Numbered from the stretch's first letter, positions 33,763 to 44,563 are shown. The stretch: 64,000 nt of DNA from Deltaproteobacteria bacterium (GCA_016192705.1 JACPTQ010000048.1:1-64000); one strand, 5' to 3'. The notes: generated from the sequence alone by a model not told the origin. Translations and numbers: made by a program.

Positions 33763-34632
33763 ATGGTGGCGAACACAAGAGCGATCGTAACTTTGGGCAT
33801 CGACGTTGGGTCGAGCGCCGTCAAGGTCGCGGTCGTCAAGAGCTCCGCGGGAAGCGGACGCGCGCGGACAGGAGCGGAGATCGTCGCGAGCGTGACGGAA
33901 CGAACGCACCGGCGCGACCAACGCGAAGTTATCGCGCTTTCGGTGTCAAAGGCGCTTCGGCACGCGAGGATCACGCGCGCTGACGTGTCGTACCTTGCGA
34001 CAACTGGCGAAGGCGAGCTCGTCGAAGATCGCACGGGCCATTTCTACGGAATGACGGCTCACGCGCGAGGCGCCCTCTTCCTTGAACCGGACGCACGCGC
34101 GGTCCTTGACGTCGGTGCGCTCCACGGCCGCGCGATGAAGATCGACGACGCTGGCAAAGTCGTCTCGTACGAAATGACAAGCCAATGCGCTTCGGGCTCG
34201 GGCCAATTCCTCGAGAACATTTCGCGCTACCTCGGCGTCACGCTCGAGGAAGTCGGGACGCTCTCACAACGCGCGGACAGTCCTGAAAAAGTGTCGAGCG
34301 TCTGTGCGGTCCTCGCTGAGACCGACGTCATCAACATGGTGTCGCGTGGCATTACGGTTCCCAACATCCTTCGCGGCATCCACGAGTCGATGGCCGGGCG
34401 CTTCGTAAAGCTCCTTCGCAAAGTCAAAGCCGAAGGCGTCGTCCTCGTGACGGGCGGTCTCTCGGCCGACTGCGGCCTCCAGAAGTGCTTGCAAGCCGCC
34501 ACCTACGACGGCGGCGACCTTGAGTTCCGCACCGACCCGCGCGGCATCTTCGCGGGTGCGCTCGGCGCCGCGCTCTGGGGCGCCTATCGATTCGAGCGCC
34601 TCGCGCAGTCGCCGGCCGACGCCCCTTCGTAG
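33763..34632 (+). CDS. bcrD: Benzoyl-CoA reductase class I, ATPase subunit D
   Basis: A 289-residue second ATPase subunit, shorter than BcrA as expected. Phosphate-1 motif: TLGIDVGSSAVKVAVVKS; cluster cysteines Cys142 (SQCASGSGQFLENI) and Cys181 (VCAVLAETDVINM); adenosine motif VLVTGGLSADCGLQKC. With BcrA it forms the electron-activating half of the enzyme. ATG 33763 is preferred over ATG 33712, which would add 17 residues encoded by repeat DNA. The order CBAD matches the Thauera/Azoarcus type operons. Confidence 0.92.
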   Translation: MVANTRAIVTLGIDVGSSAVKVAVVKSSAGSGRARTGAEIVASVTERTHRRDQREVIALSVSKALRHARITRADVSYLATTGEGELVEDRTGHFYGMTAHARGALFLEPDARAVLDVGALHGRAMKIDDAGKVVSYEMTSQCASGSGQFLENISRYLGVTLEEVGTLSQRADSPEKVSSVCAVLAETDVINMVSRGITVPNILRGIHESMAGRFVKLLRKVKAEGVVLVTGGLSADCGLQKCLQAATYDGGDLEFRTDPRGIFAGALGAALWGAYRFERLAQSPADAPS

Positions 34633-34706
34633 CCGCCTCGCGCCGTTGGCTCACGATCATTCGCTCTTTCCGTGCGTCCCACCTGCCGATCTGCTACGTA
34701 GACCTC

Positions 34707-35468
34707 GTGTTTCGTTTTGCGCGGTGGGTCATCCACGCCCTCTTCATCGATCGGTGGCGAGAAATTGAGGCTGAATCCGACACGCGCTCGCGCGACCTCG
34801 ATCGTCGACCGTTCGTCATCCTCGTCGCCAGCGCTATTCTCCTCACGCTCGTTCGCTTCTGGGGAAATCGTCAAACCCTGAATTCGGTTTTCGGAATCGA
34901 TCCAGACGGCCCCTTCGCCATCTTGAACGGTGAAATCCTCTGGGTTGCCACCATTTTCGTCGGTTTCTTTATCGTGCCGGCCCTTATCCTCAAGCTCATG
35001 GGCGAGCCCGTACTTGACTACGGTCTTCGCTCCCGCGGTTTCGCCAAACACGTCAAGGTTTACGTCATTCTGTACCTTGTGGTTCTCCCCTTCATCATTG
35101 TCGCGTCGACTTCCCCACGATTTCTAGAGACCTACCCTTTTTATCGACTCGCGGGTCGCAGCGCTTTCGACTTTCTCGTCTTCGAGGCGTTCTACGCGCT
35201 CCAGTTTCTTGCGGTCGAGTTCTTCTTTCGCGGCTTCATGCTCTTTGGGTTGAAGGCTCGTTTTGGAGCGCACGCCATATTCGTGACGATCATTCCTTAC
35301 GCCATGATTCATTTTCAAAAACCGTTCGCCGAGGCGCTCGGCGCGACACTCGCGGGGTTGGCCCTCGGCACGCTCGCGCTCTGGACGCGCTCAATTTATT
35401 GCGGCGCGCTCGTGCATATATCAGTCGCAGTGACCATGGACGTCTTCGCGATCTTGCGATTGCGATGA
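34707..35468 (+). CDS. CPBP-family intramembrane protease
   Basis: A 253-residue integral membrane protein with about seven predicted helices, of the CPBP/Abi (CAAX protease and bacteriocin-processing) family. The three motif regions are present: VEFFFRGFMLFG (motif 1, of which the usual Glu-Glu pair keeps only one Glu), then MIHFQKPFAEALGA with the His of motif 2, and GALVHISVAVTMD with motif 3. Loss of one Glu may affect activity. The family includes proteases and bacteriocin-immunity proteins; the target is unknown. It starts with GTG. Confidence 0.8.
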   Translation: MFRFARWVIHALFIDRWREIEAESDTRSRDLDRRPFVILVASAILLTLVRFWGNRQTLNSVFGIDPDGPFAILNGEILWVATIFVGFFIVPALILKLMGEPVLDYGLRSRGFAKHVKVYVILYLVVLPFIIVASTSPRFLETYPFYRLAGRSAFDFLVFEAFYALQFLAVEFFFRGFMLFGLKARFGAHAIFVTIIPYAMIHFQKPFAEALGATLAGLALGTLALWTRSIYCGALVHISVAVTMDVFAILRLR

Positions 35469-35489
35469 GCGAAACTTCACCTTTTGCGC

Positions 35490-36326
35490 TCAGCGCGTCG
35501 CGCGACGCGGCGCGGCGGGCTTGAGATCGAGCGCTTCGATCGGATCGCGAATAAGCTTTTCGCGAAGGCGCGCAATGAGATCGCCCATCACGTGGACCGC
35601 CGCATCGACCAGCTCCGCGGGCGGTCTCGACAGCGCGTGCCCTTCTATCCGGCGCGCGAACAGCTGGACCTCTTTGCCAACAAGATCGCCGATCGCCTCC
35701 AAATACAGCGCCAAATCCTCGAGCGGAAACAGGTCTCGCGACAACCCGAGCGCCCGCGCACGCCCAACAACTTCACTAATCGCCGTATCCTCTGACGAAT
35801 AAAAAACCGCGCGCTCCGTCCGCACAGGCTCAATGATATTGAGGCGCGCAAGCGCATCGAGGTCGTCGGTTGAAACGCCGGTCTTCGTCAAAACCTCGTC
35901 GCGCGAAAGACGACCGTTCTGGGGTGGGCGGTCCAAGAACGGTAGAATCTTCGACTCCAGTTCAACGACCAAACGTGCGGCATCCGATTCGCCCCCACCG
36001 TTGCCGGCGCCTCCAGCCGCCGCGCCACGACCCGCAGCCGCCCGACGAACGCGCCGCGCTGAACGCGTTCCACGGTCCGCGGGGGCCGCGTTTGCGAGGA
36101 GGGACTTGATCACGCGAAGCGATAACCGCTTCGTCTCCTGGAGCCGCCGAATGAGCCGAATCCTCGTCAAAAACGACTCGTCGTAGTACGCCATGTTGCG
36201 CGACGTTTTGAGAGTCGGAACGGGAAGTAACCCCTCGCGAATATAAAAATTGATCGTCGCCGGCGAGACGCCCGTCTGCCGCGACAAATGACTCATCTTC
36301 AAAAGACCTTGTTGTGGAGTGTCCAT
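35490..36326 (-). CDS. MerR-family transcription regulator
   Basis: A 278-residue regulator. Residues 8-75 are a typical MerR winged helix: LLKMSHLSRQTGVSPATINF, the wing REGLLPVPTLKTSRNMAYYD, and the helix RIRLIRRLQETKRLSLRVIK. A Gly/Ala/Arg linker (about residues 85-110) leads to a long helical effector region with no recognised ligand site. ATG 36326 is taken over a GTG two codons upstream. It ends 21 bp from the convergent CPBP gene. Whether it controls the nearby bcr operon cannot be told. Confidence 0.82.
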   Translation of the reverse strand: MDTPQQGLLKMSHLSRQTGVSPATINFYIREGLLPVPTLKTSRNMAYYDESFLTRIRLIRRLQETKRLSLRVIKSLLANAAPADRGTRSARRVRRAAAGRGAAAGGAGNGGGESDAARLVVELESKILPFLDRPPQNGRLSRDEVLTKTGVSTDDLDALARLNIIEPVRTERAVFYSSEDTAISEVVGRARALGLSRDLFPLEDLALYLEAIGDLVGKEVQLFARRIEGHALSRPPAELVDAAVHVMGDLIARLREKLIRDPIEALDLKPAAPRRATR

Positions 36327-36643
36327 GTCCACTATCTACGCCCCTCCGCGACTTTGGTCAACGGCGTTGCGACCCCGATCGTTGCCGCCGTCTCGAAATG
36401 CTGCGACACGACAATCTTCCACGCATTCTCGGAATCGTTGTGCGCCGCGTGAGGACTGAAATCTCCAGCGGCCGGTCGCGGCCAACCCCAGCGTTTTTAT
36501 CAAACCCCAGCGTTCGTATCCTAGATGCGCCATCCGATATCGCGGATGCGCCATCCATTAGAGAAACCCTTGAATTGCGCACCGAACCACGGCCGGCCCC
36601 GAACTTGCGATGAAGGGTCGCATCACCGAGAAAGGATTCAACC
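36327..36643. other. Divergent gap with tandem repeats
   Basis: Holds the start regions of the MerR gene and of the metalloprotease gene and the two repeat pairs at 36484-36556. I see no gene in it. Confidence 0.5.
36484..36556. repeat. Two pairs of tandem direct repeats, possible operators
   Basis: AACCCCAGCGTTTTTATC (36484-36501) recurs at 36503-36520 with two mismatches, a 19-bp period. Then GATGCGCCATCC occurs at 36524-36535 and 36545-36556, a 21-bp period, with GATATC between. They lie in the divergent gap, 88 bp before the metalloprotease start, at roughly two helical turns each. Confidence 0.5.
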
Positions 36644-38101
36644 GTGCAAAGATTCATCCTCGCCCTTGCCACGACCGGAATCGCGGCGACCCTCGCGCCT
36701 CCACGCGCCCTCGCGTGGCCGTCCGAGTACAACGTCAGCGTCAGCGGCCGCTGCATCACGAACGACGGCACCCCGATACCACACGCCCGCGTCGAAGTCC
36801 GTGACGACGACTGGATGCCGCACGACGCCGATATCGTTGGCCCTATTGCCGTCGACGCTTCCGACAACGACATCTGCGCAACCGGCCTCTCGGGCGCGGA
36901 CGGGAGCTTCGCCCTCAGCGGAACTTGCGGCGACTTCGCACTTTTCGAGGCGATGTCCAAACCCGACCTTTACGTCCGTTGCTCGCTCGAAGGCCCAGCC
37001 GGTCGCATCTTTCAGCCGAGCGCGCCCTGGACCCTTTACAACGCCACAAGTGCACAGCGCGACAACAGCGACGACCCGTACGACGTCGGCGACGTAAAGA
37101 TTGAGAGTGGCGCGGGGAAGACGTTCATATCGCTGAATAAAACCGTCCAAACAATCGAATCGCATCTGGGCATATCGCTCTATCCCATTTGGACCATGTA
37201 TCCAGGCGGACGCGAGGTGGTTATTGAAAACACGGGACAAACCTATTGGGGCTCGTACGCGGCCTACATCTTCATGGCGATTGCGGTCGGGCAAGAAGGG
37301 GACACCCTCGCGCACGAATATGGGCACATGTTGCATTTTCAGGCGCTCATCGCCGATCGGTCGTCCTTCCTGGCGTTTCTGAACACGTTTCGCGCGGGCG
37401 TGGAGTCTTACATGTCATTGACCGGCGAGGGTCACACCTTCGAAACCATCTCAAACCCCGTCGTGGCGTTTTCGGAAGGCTGGGCCGAGTTTATCCAAAC
37501 GGTCGTTTATGGAACGGGCGCGCCGGATTGCACCACGTGGAAAGAGATCGGCGCGACCGAGGCGGACAAGATCAAAGTCGAAGGGAACATCGCGTGTCGG
37601 TTGAGGCGCCTTTACGAGAATTGGGGCCTCATCGACATTTGGAATGCGGAGAGGACGTCGAAGGCGACAAACTACGATCAATTCATCGACGAGTTTCGGC
37701 GCATACACCCGGACGCGGACGCCGTGGCACTTGGGACCGTGGCAACACCGACGACGCCGCCGGACACGGGAACGAGTGCACCGCCTGATACGGATGCCGA
37801 CGCGGGGGACAGTTTGGACCCGGATGCGGATGCCGATGCGGGAGCGGCCACGGATGTCGATGCGGGGACAACCGTTGTCACACCAACCCCCGAGGAGCCG
37901 TTGCCGCCCGTCGTAACGCCGGCTGAACCGGCGCGCAGCGGCACACAAGCGCCCGCCGCGCACCAGAACGTTCAATCACCGGAAACAGGGTGCGCCATCA
38001 CTCAATCGCCCGCGCACAGCCTGGCTGTTTGGTTTCTCATCGCGGCAGCGGTTCTCGCCGTGTTCCGCCGACGACGGTCCATCGCCGCCGTACGCTGTTA
38101 A
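36644..38101 (+). CDS. Secreted zinc metalloprotease with MYXO-CTERM-like tail
   Basis: A 485-residue surface protein. Signal peptide FILALATTGIAATLAPPRAL, then a transthyretin-like unit (TNDGTPIPHARVEVRDDDW...LSGADGSFAL). The peptidase core has the zinc motif AHEYGHMLHF near residue 225 and a downstream FSEGWAEFIQ, the third ligand Glu of gluzincin-type enzymes. A Pro/Thr/Asp linker (residues 370-440) leads to GCAITQSP, a membrane helix and RRRR, which is the MYXO-CTERM sorting pattern. GAGAAAGGA precedes the GTG start. It converges on an MFS gene with 4 shared bases. Confidence 0.85.
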   Translation: MQRFILALATTGIAATLAPPRALAWPSEYNVSVSGRCITNDGTPIPHARVEVRDDDWMPHDADIVGPIAVDASDNDICATGLSGADGSFALSGTCGDFALFEAMSKPDLYVRCSLEGPAGRIFQPSAPWTLYNATSAQRDNSDDPYDVGDVKIESGAGKTFISLNKTVQTIESHLGISLYPIWTMYPGGREVVIENTGQTYWGSYAAYIFMAIAVGQEGDTLAHEYGHMLHFQALIADRSSFLAFLNTFRAGVESYMSLTGEGHTFETISNPVVAFSEGWAEFIQTVVYGTGAPDCTTWKEIGATEADKIKVEGNIACRLRRLYENWGLIDIWNAERTSKATNYDQFIDEFRRIHPDADAVALGTVATPTTPPDTGTSAPPDTDADAGDSLDPDADADAGAATDVDAGTTVVTPTPEEPLPPVVTPAEPARSGTQAPAAHQNVQSPETGCAITQSPAHSLAVWFLIAAAVLAVFRRRRSIAAVRC

Positions 38102-39369
38102 CGATTTCGCTCTCGAACGGTGAGAACAAACCCGAGCGCGGTCGCGAGCGCCGAGCAGAACACCAGAAGGTAGAACACCGTCGACCACGAATAACGCTCG
38201 GAGAGAAAGCCGCCACCGATTCCCGACAGGGCCGCGCCAACATACCCAACCGCGTCGATGAACCCAGCCGCGGTGCCGGTCAAGCGCGTTCCACCAAAAT
38301 CGATCGCCGCGACGCCGGTTACGAGTGAATACGGCCCGTAAAGAAAAAATCCGATCAGCCCCAACGCGACAAACCCCAGTATCTGCGAGCGATCGCCGAA
38401 CGCCGCGAGCACAAAAAGGCACGCCGTGAGCACGACGAGCATGAGCGCAATCGTTCCGCCGCGGCGCGCGCGCCCATAATGATCCGAGATCCAGCCCGCG
38501 AGAATCGTTCCGAGACATCCCATGAATGGAAAAATCGCGCTCTTGAACGCCGCGACGTCGAGCTTGCCACCGAGCGCATTCAGATAGGTCGGCGTCCACA
38601 CCATGAAGAGCGCGCGGATGAACGTGAGGATGACGCTCAGCGAACAGATCAAGATGAAGCCACGCATGCGAAAAAGTTCGCCAAGATCGCGCCACAGCTG
38701 GCCTCGCGCGCGCACCGACGCGGAATCGGTGACCCACGGCGGCGACTTCTCACCGATATCGCGCGGCTCCTCTTTCATCGTCTGCGTCGCGACAACCCCA
38801 AACAGCACCAGCCAAACCGCGGGCACGAAAAAAAGCTCGCGCCAGCCAAAGCCAAGCGACACGAGCGCGCCGACCGCGAAAAGCGAAACGACGTTCCCCA
38901 GCTGGTAATTGACGCTGATGAGTCCGCACGCCGTGCCGACCTCCTCTGGTGCGTACCAGCGCGACACGACGCGGATGAGACCGTTCCAACCGCCCGACAG
39001 CGCGAAGCGGTTAAGCGACCACGCGAAAATAAAAAATGGCATCGACGCGCCAAGCCCAAACGTCGCTGAAAACAGCGCCGACAAAAAAAGCGACGCGAGA
39101 AACATTCGTTTGCCGCCCACCCGATCGACGAGTGGGCCACTCACGAGTTTCCCGAGCGCGTACGCGAGCGTCGATATCGTGATGATGATCCCGGTGTCTT
39201 CGTTTGTCCACGTAAACGCCTTCTGGATGAGCGGCATCGCGACCGAAATGTTTTCACGGCAAAAATAAAACGCGCCGTAAACGATGAGCACCGTCCAAAA
39301 CGTCGAACGCCGCCACGCGAGGTAACGTGCGGAATGCGCTCCCGCTGCGGGAATCGACGACAAATTCAC
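38098..39369 (-). CDS. MFS transporter, GlpT/UhpC-like
   Basis: A 423-residue carrier with 12 predicted helices in the organophosphate:phosphate antiporter branch of the major facilitator superfamily. Seen: YGAFYFCRENISVAMPLIQK in helix 1, the motif-A loop GPLVDRVGGKRMF, SLNRFALSGGWNGLIRVVSR and GWISDHYGRARRGG. The likely substrate is a phosphorylated sugar or glycerol phosphate. It starts at ATG 39369, with the kinase gene divergent. Confidence 0.85.
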   Translation of the reverse strand: MNLSSIPAAGAHSARYLAWRRSTFWTVLIVYGAFYFCRENISVAMPLIQKAFTWTNEDTGIIITISTLAYALGKLVSGPLVDRVGGKRMFLASLFLSALFSATFGLGASMPFFIFAWSLNRFALSGGWNGLIRVVSRWYAPEEVGTACGLISVNYQLGNVVSLFAVGALVSLGFGWRELFFVPAVWLVLFGVVATQTMKEEPRDIGEKSPPWVTDSASVRARGQLWRDLGELFRMRGFILICSLSVILTFIRALFMVWTPTYLNALGGKLDVAAFKSAIFPFMGCLGTILAGWISDHYGRARRGGTIALMLVVLTACLFVLAAFGDRSQILGFVALGLIGFFLYGPYSLVTGVAAIDFGGTRLTGTAAGFIDAVGYVGAALSGIGGGFLSERYSWSTVFYLLVFCSALATALGFVLTVRERNR

Positions 39370-39446
39370 GCCGGCACCTTATCAGCGTCGTGACGCGCCT
39401 GAGAAGCGCGCTTCACAATCGCTCATCGAGCTGTGAGAATACGGCC

Positions 39447-40705
<1,259 letters not shown>

Positions 40706-40709
<4 letters not shown>

Positions 40710-41299
40710 ACCCCAAGCACCACACGATTCTCATCGTTGACGACGAAGTCCAAATCCTCACGGCGCTCCGCCGAACCCTTGAGCCCGAAGGGTACCGCAT
40801 CATAACGACGTCAGAGCCAAGCAAAGTCCTCGACCTCCTCCAACGTGAACGCGTCGACCTGCTCATTTCGGACATCGAGATGGGCCCCGTCAGCGGCATC
40901 GATCTCGTCGCGAGCGCACGCGCCTGGTACCCCGACGTCGTCCGGATCTTGCTCACCGGAAACGCCAACCTCGAAACGGCGCTCGAGGCGATCAACTCCG
41001 GCGAGGTCTATCGCTACCTGACAAAACCGTGGGACGTGAGTGTCATTTGCGAAATCGTGCGTTCGGCGCTTGAACGGCTCGACGAGCACCGGCGCGGCGC
41101 GACGGCTGACCGCGTTGCGTCACGGCGACGGCAGCTCCTCGACGACCTCGAGCAGGAACACCCCGGAATCACGCGCGTCGAACGCAACGGCGCGGCCTAC
41201 ATCCTCGACGAGTGGCGGATCGAAACAATTCTACAGAGTTTGAAATCCGACGATCGCTTCGCAATGACCGCGCTTCTTCCGGCGGACACGACTCCGTAA
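40706..41299 (+). CDS. Response regulator
   Basis: A 197-residue protein. The receiver domain (residues 5-125) has the acidic pair VDDEVQ, the phosphoacceptor Asp in LLISDIEMGP near residue 55, a Thr at RILLTGNA and the Lys in YLTKPWD. It is followed by 70 residues with no DNA-binding or HD-GYP domain; similarity to RpfG-like receivers is visible. Its ATG overlaps the kinase stop, so a kinase and a two-component receiver are made together. Confidence 0.9.
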
Positions 41300-41422
41300 T
41301 CTGAGGCTAACAGTCCCCACTTGCCGATCGGCACGAATGGAGACTACGGACCCCATATCCTCCAACCCCGCACTGAGCCTCAGCTTATGGGCGGCACAGC
41401 GGTTGCTTTTCTCCTGGGCGCC

Positions 41423-44400
41423 ATGAAATCGATCAAATGCACGCCGTTCCTCGTTCTCCTCGCCGCGCTTGCCACCGCATGCGGACCCAACACGATCCTT
41501 CCACCGCTTGCGCCCAGGGAGGGCGACCTTCCGCGCACCGAGGATCCAAACGCGCCCCCCGCGCCACCCGCCGAGCCACCCCCCAACCCGGCCCCCACGC
41601 CGAGCACACCCGCGGACAACGAAGTCCCCATCGGCGAAATCGACGACCAGAACTCCGACGACCCGACGTGGGGCGCCGCAACCGCGTGCAAACCGATCCC
41701 CGCACTCACCGCCCTTCGCGAGCCAACGCTCACCATCTCCGTGCGCGGTCTCACGCTTCGTCTTCGTGATCGCGCCTCCAACTTCGAGCGCGTCTACCCG
41801 ATCGGCGCGGGCCGCATCGGCGCCAACAACGAGTCCGCATCGCTCGTTCCCGTGCGCCTTTCGGGCGGCGACACCTTCAGCGTTATCGACGTCGACCCTT
41901 GCAAAGTGTGGATCACCGTCCCGAACACCGGCGCGCGCGTCCCGGTTTACGCGGGGTTGCCTTTCATCCGCTTTTACGACGGTTATGCGATTCACGGCCC
42001 GATCGACAATTACCGCAATGCGAGCGGCGGCACGCTTCGACGCGGGTATGTTTCGGACGGGGCCATCCGCATGGAGGCGGCCGATCTGCTCGAGCTGACG
42101 GCTCTCATTGGGGGCAGGACGGCGGCCGTCGGCGTTCCGATTCAGATTCTGCGCGACATCGAGCGAGACGCCGAGGGCCGCGCGATCGACATCCCTGCGC
42201 GGTGGATCGGGTCCGAGTGCCGCCGCGACAACGATTGCAACTACGCGGGCGGCAAGTGCCGGATTGTCACCGCGACCGGCATCGGCACGTGCACAGCCGC
42301 GTGCGACCGGTACTGCCTCTACGACAAATACGGTTATTCGCAAACCTATTGCATTGAAGCCGAGCCGAACCGCACCGGCATCTGCGCGATGCAGGCGACG
42401 CCGTTCAACGCCAACTGCACGCGCTTTGAAGGCCTCTCATCGATGACGCGTGTCCGCCACTCGAACGGTGCCGACGTGAGCGTCTGCTTTGCCAATGCGC
42501 CCGCGCAACCTGCGCCACCTCGGCCGCCGCTCGACACGCCACGTGTTCAACTTTACGCGCTCGACATTTGGGGACAGCCGCTTCCGACCAGCGCGAAGGT
42601 GATCGTCGAACGAAACGGCACGCCCGTCGCGACTTACGGCTTCCCCGCCGTGACGTTCTTACTCGAGCCCGGCACGTACAACGTCTCGATCACCGCGCCT
42701 TACCACCACGAACTCCACGCGACGTTTTCGTACGACGGTTCGACCTTCGCAAAGAGTTCCCCCCTCGCCGTCTCGCTGACCCGCGGCGGCCCCGCGCACG
42801 GCCTCTCGCAAACACGCGATTCGCGCATCTTCCCTCCGATGATTGAACCCGTCGCCGTTTTCAACATCTTCCTCGGCCTCCGTCACGCTTACTTCTCCGC
42901 GGAAGGCCGCCCCGCGCGCTCGGGCAACGACATCCAGCTGCTCATGGACGGCGAAGAAAGTTGGACCCGCGTCTGGCAAGACCTCACGCGCGCCCAAAGC
43001 TCAATCCACATTTCGACGTGGATGTGGGATTCGACGTTCGAACTCTTGCGCGACGCCGCGACACATCATCTCCTTTCGTCGGCTGGCCGCGCGGCCAATA
43101 CCATTCTCTCGATCCTTGAGGCGAGCCCCGCGTACAAGCGCGTCCTCGTAAATCAACTTGTCGCGCAGGACAACTTCGCCACAAACTGGCTAACAACCGA
43201 TACGGCGCTTCGCGCGCATGGGCCTCTCGCGAGCGACAGTTTTGAATACATGGGACAGAAAAACGACGCAACGGGCCGCTTTCGAATGGCGCCGCGGAGT
43301 TTCCGGTTCGCGGACCGCGTGCGGAAAGTCTTCGCCGACTTTGCGGCGCGTCCATTTGATCCCGAAGACGAAATCGCGTCGCCGATCGCGCCGCGCATGG
43401 TCGACCTCACGCGCTGGCCCGTAACGCTCGACATTCCGCACGCTTCTCAGCACCAAAAGTTCATGGTGTTGGACGGCACGACGGCGTTTGTCGGCGGATT
43501 AAATTATGTCCGCGCCGATTGGGATTCATCGCAACATCGCGTTTTCGACCATCGCCGCATGCTCTTCGCAGCGACACAGGCGGAGCGCGAGGCGGTCTTG
43601 GCGAAGAGCGACACGCCCGACATGGCTCCGCGCAAGGACTACTTGGTGCGCGTGAAAGGCCCAGCCGTACAGGATGTCGCGGACGTCTTCAAGGTGCGCT
43701 GGGACACGAACATTGCGCGCGCCGCGGAGTATTCGATTAACGCGACGACGTTTCTCGTGAATCGCGCGCAGCCGTCGTATGCCGGCGGCGCAACCGTGCA
43801 GCTCACAACGACCATGCCCGACCCGTGGAACGAACACTCCATTCTAGAATCGTGGCTCGCCGCCATATCGCAGGCGAAATCGTTCATCTACATCGAAGAT
43901 CAGTATTTCCGCAGCACCGTTCTGAACGACGCTATCACCGCGCGCATGAATGCGGTTCCGGACTTGAAGCTCGTCGTTGTCACTAAGCCCATCAACGAGT
44001 GGGTCGACCCCGCGTGTTACTGGACGGCGCGGCTGCACAACAATATGAAGGCGCGCTTCCCGGACCGCTACCGCGTCGTCCAGCTCCGTTCGTTCGACAC
44101 GGCGCCGAGTTTTGGCATCGACGAAACAGCAGGCGTTTTCGCCGACATCGATATCCACTCGAAGATGCTCATCATCGACGACCTCTACATGAGCGTCGGC
44201 TCAGCCAACAAAAACAACCGCGGCATCTTTTACGAAAGCGAGATGAACCTCGCGATCTTGGACGCCGTGTGGGTGAAGAACGCGCGACGCCGCATTTTCG
44301 CGAACCTCTTCGGCTCGTCGGCGTTTGCGACCGACGACGTTCGCGTTTGGTGGAACTACTTCTCGGTCTTCGCGAATTGGAACGACTACGTCAAACAAAA

Positions 44401-44542
44401 CTGGTCGAGCGCGTGGGGCGATCTCAACTTGAACGGGGCGCCGCTACCGTCGACGTATCAGCCGCGCGGATTCCTCTACAACCTCGACTTCCGCGACGCC
44501 TCTTACTGCCTCATCGAAGCCGTTGGCGAAGACATCATGTAG
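41423..44542 (+). CDS. Lipoprotein: degenerate L,D-transpeptidase fused to phospholipase D
   Basis: A 1039-residue lipoprotein (signal FLVLLAALATACGP; Pro-rich linker to residue 70). Residues 95-225 look like a YkuD L,D-transpeptidase domain, with the conserved His-Gly at 191-192 (AIHGPIDNY). The active-site motif S-H-G-C-I-R is changed to S-D-G-A-I-R (211-216), so His and the catalytic Cys are lost. A Cys-rich stretch (residues 260-345) follows, then a beta domain. Residues 480-1010 are phospholipase D with both HKD motifs: HQKFMVLD (His677) and HSKMLIID (His912). It is presumably periplasmic or surface and acts on phosphodiesters. No good SD is seen; the ATG is set by the signal peptide. 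Confidence 0.82.
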   Translation: MKSIKCTPFLVLLAALATACGPNTILPPLAPREGDLPRTEDPNAPPAPPAEPPPNPAPTPSTPADNEVPIGEIDDQNSDDPTWGAATACKPIPALTALREPTLTISVRGLTLRLRDRASNFERVYPIGAGRIGANNESASLVPVRLSGGDTFSVIDVDPCKVWITVPNTGARVPVYAGLPFIRFYDGYAIHGPIDNYRNASGGTLRRGYVSDGAIRMEAADLLELTALIGGRTAAVGVPIQILRDIERDAEGRAIDIPARWIGSECRRDNDCNYAGGKCRIVTATGIGTCTAACDRYCLYDKYGYSQTYCIEAEPNRTGICAMQATPFNANCTRFEGLSSMTRVRHSNGADVSVCFANAPAQPAPPRPPLDTPRVQLYALDIWGQPLPTSAKVIVERNGTPVATYGFPAVTFLLEPGTYNVSITAPYHHELHATFSYDGSTFAKSSPLAVSLTRGGPAHGLSQTRDSRIFPPMIEPVAVFNIFLGLRHAYFSAEGRPARSGNDIQLLMDGEESWTRVWQDLTRAQSSIHISTWMWDSTFELLRDAATHHLLSSAGRAANTILSILEASPAYKRVLVNQLVAQDNFATNWLTTDTALRAHGPLASDSFEYMGQKNDATGRFRMAPRSFRFADRVRKVFADFAARPFDPEDEIASPIAPRMVDLTRWPVTLDIPHASQHQKFMVLDGTTAFVGGLNYVRADWDSSQHRVFDHRRMLFAATQAEREAVLAKSDTPDMAPRKDYLVRVKGPAVQDVADVFKVRWDTNIARAAEYSINATTFLVNRAQPSYAGGATVQLTTTMPDPWNEHSILESWLAAISQAKSFIYIEDQYFRSTVLNDAITARMNAVPDLKLVVVTKPINEWVDPACYWTARLHNNMKARFPDRYRVVQLRSFDTAPSFGIDETAGVFADIDIHSKMLIIDDLYMSVGSANKNNRGIFYESEMNLAILDAVWVKNARRRIFANLFGSSAFATDDVRVWWNYFSVFANWNDYVKQNWSSAWGDLNLNGAPLPSTYQPRGFLYNLDFRDASYCLIEAVGEDIM

Positions 44543-44563
44543 GTCGGCCCGAAAATCGGCCAA

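Noticed and set aside
35490-36326. The MerR gene as the regulator of the bcr operon
   Set aside because: It is 900 bp away, in the opposite orientation with the CPBP gene between, and no matching site was seen at the bcr promoter.
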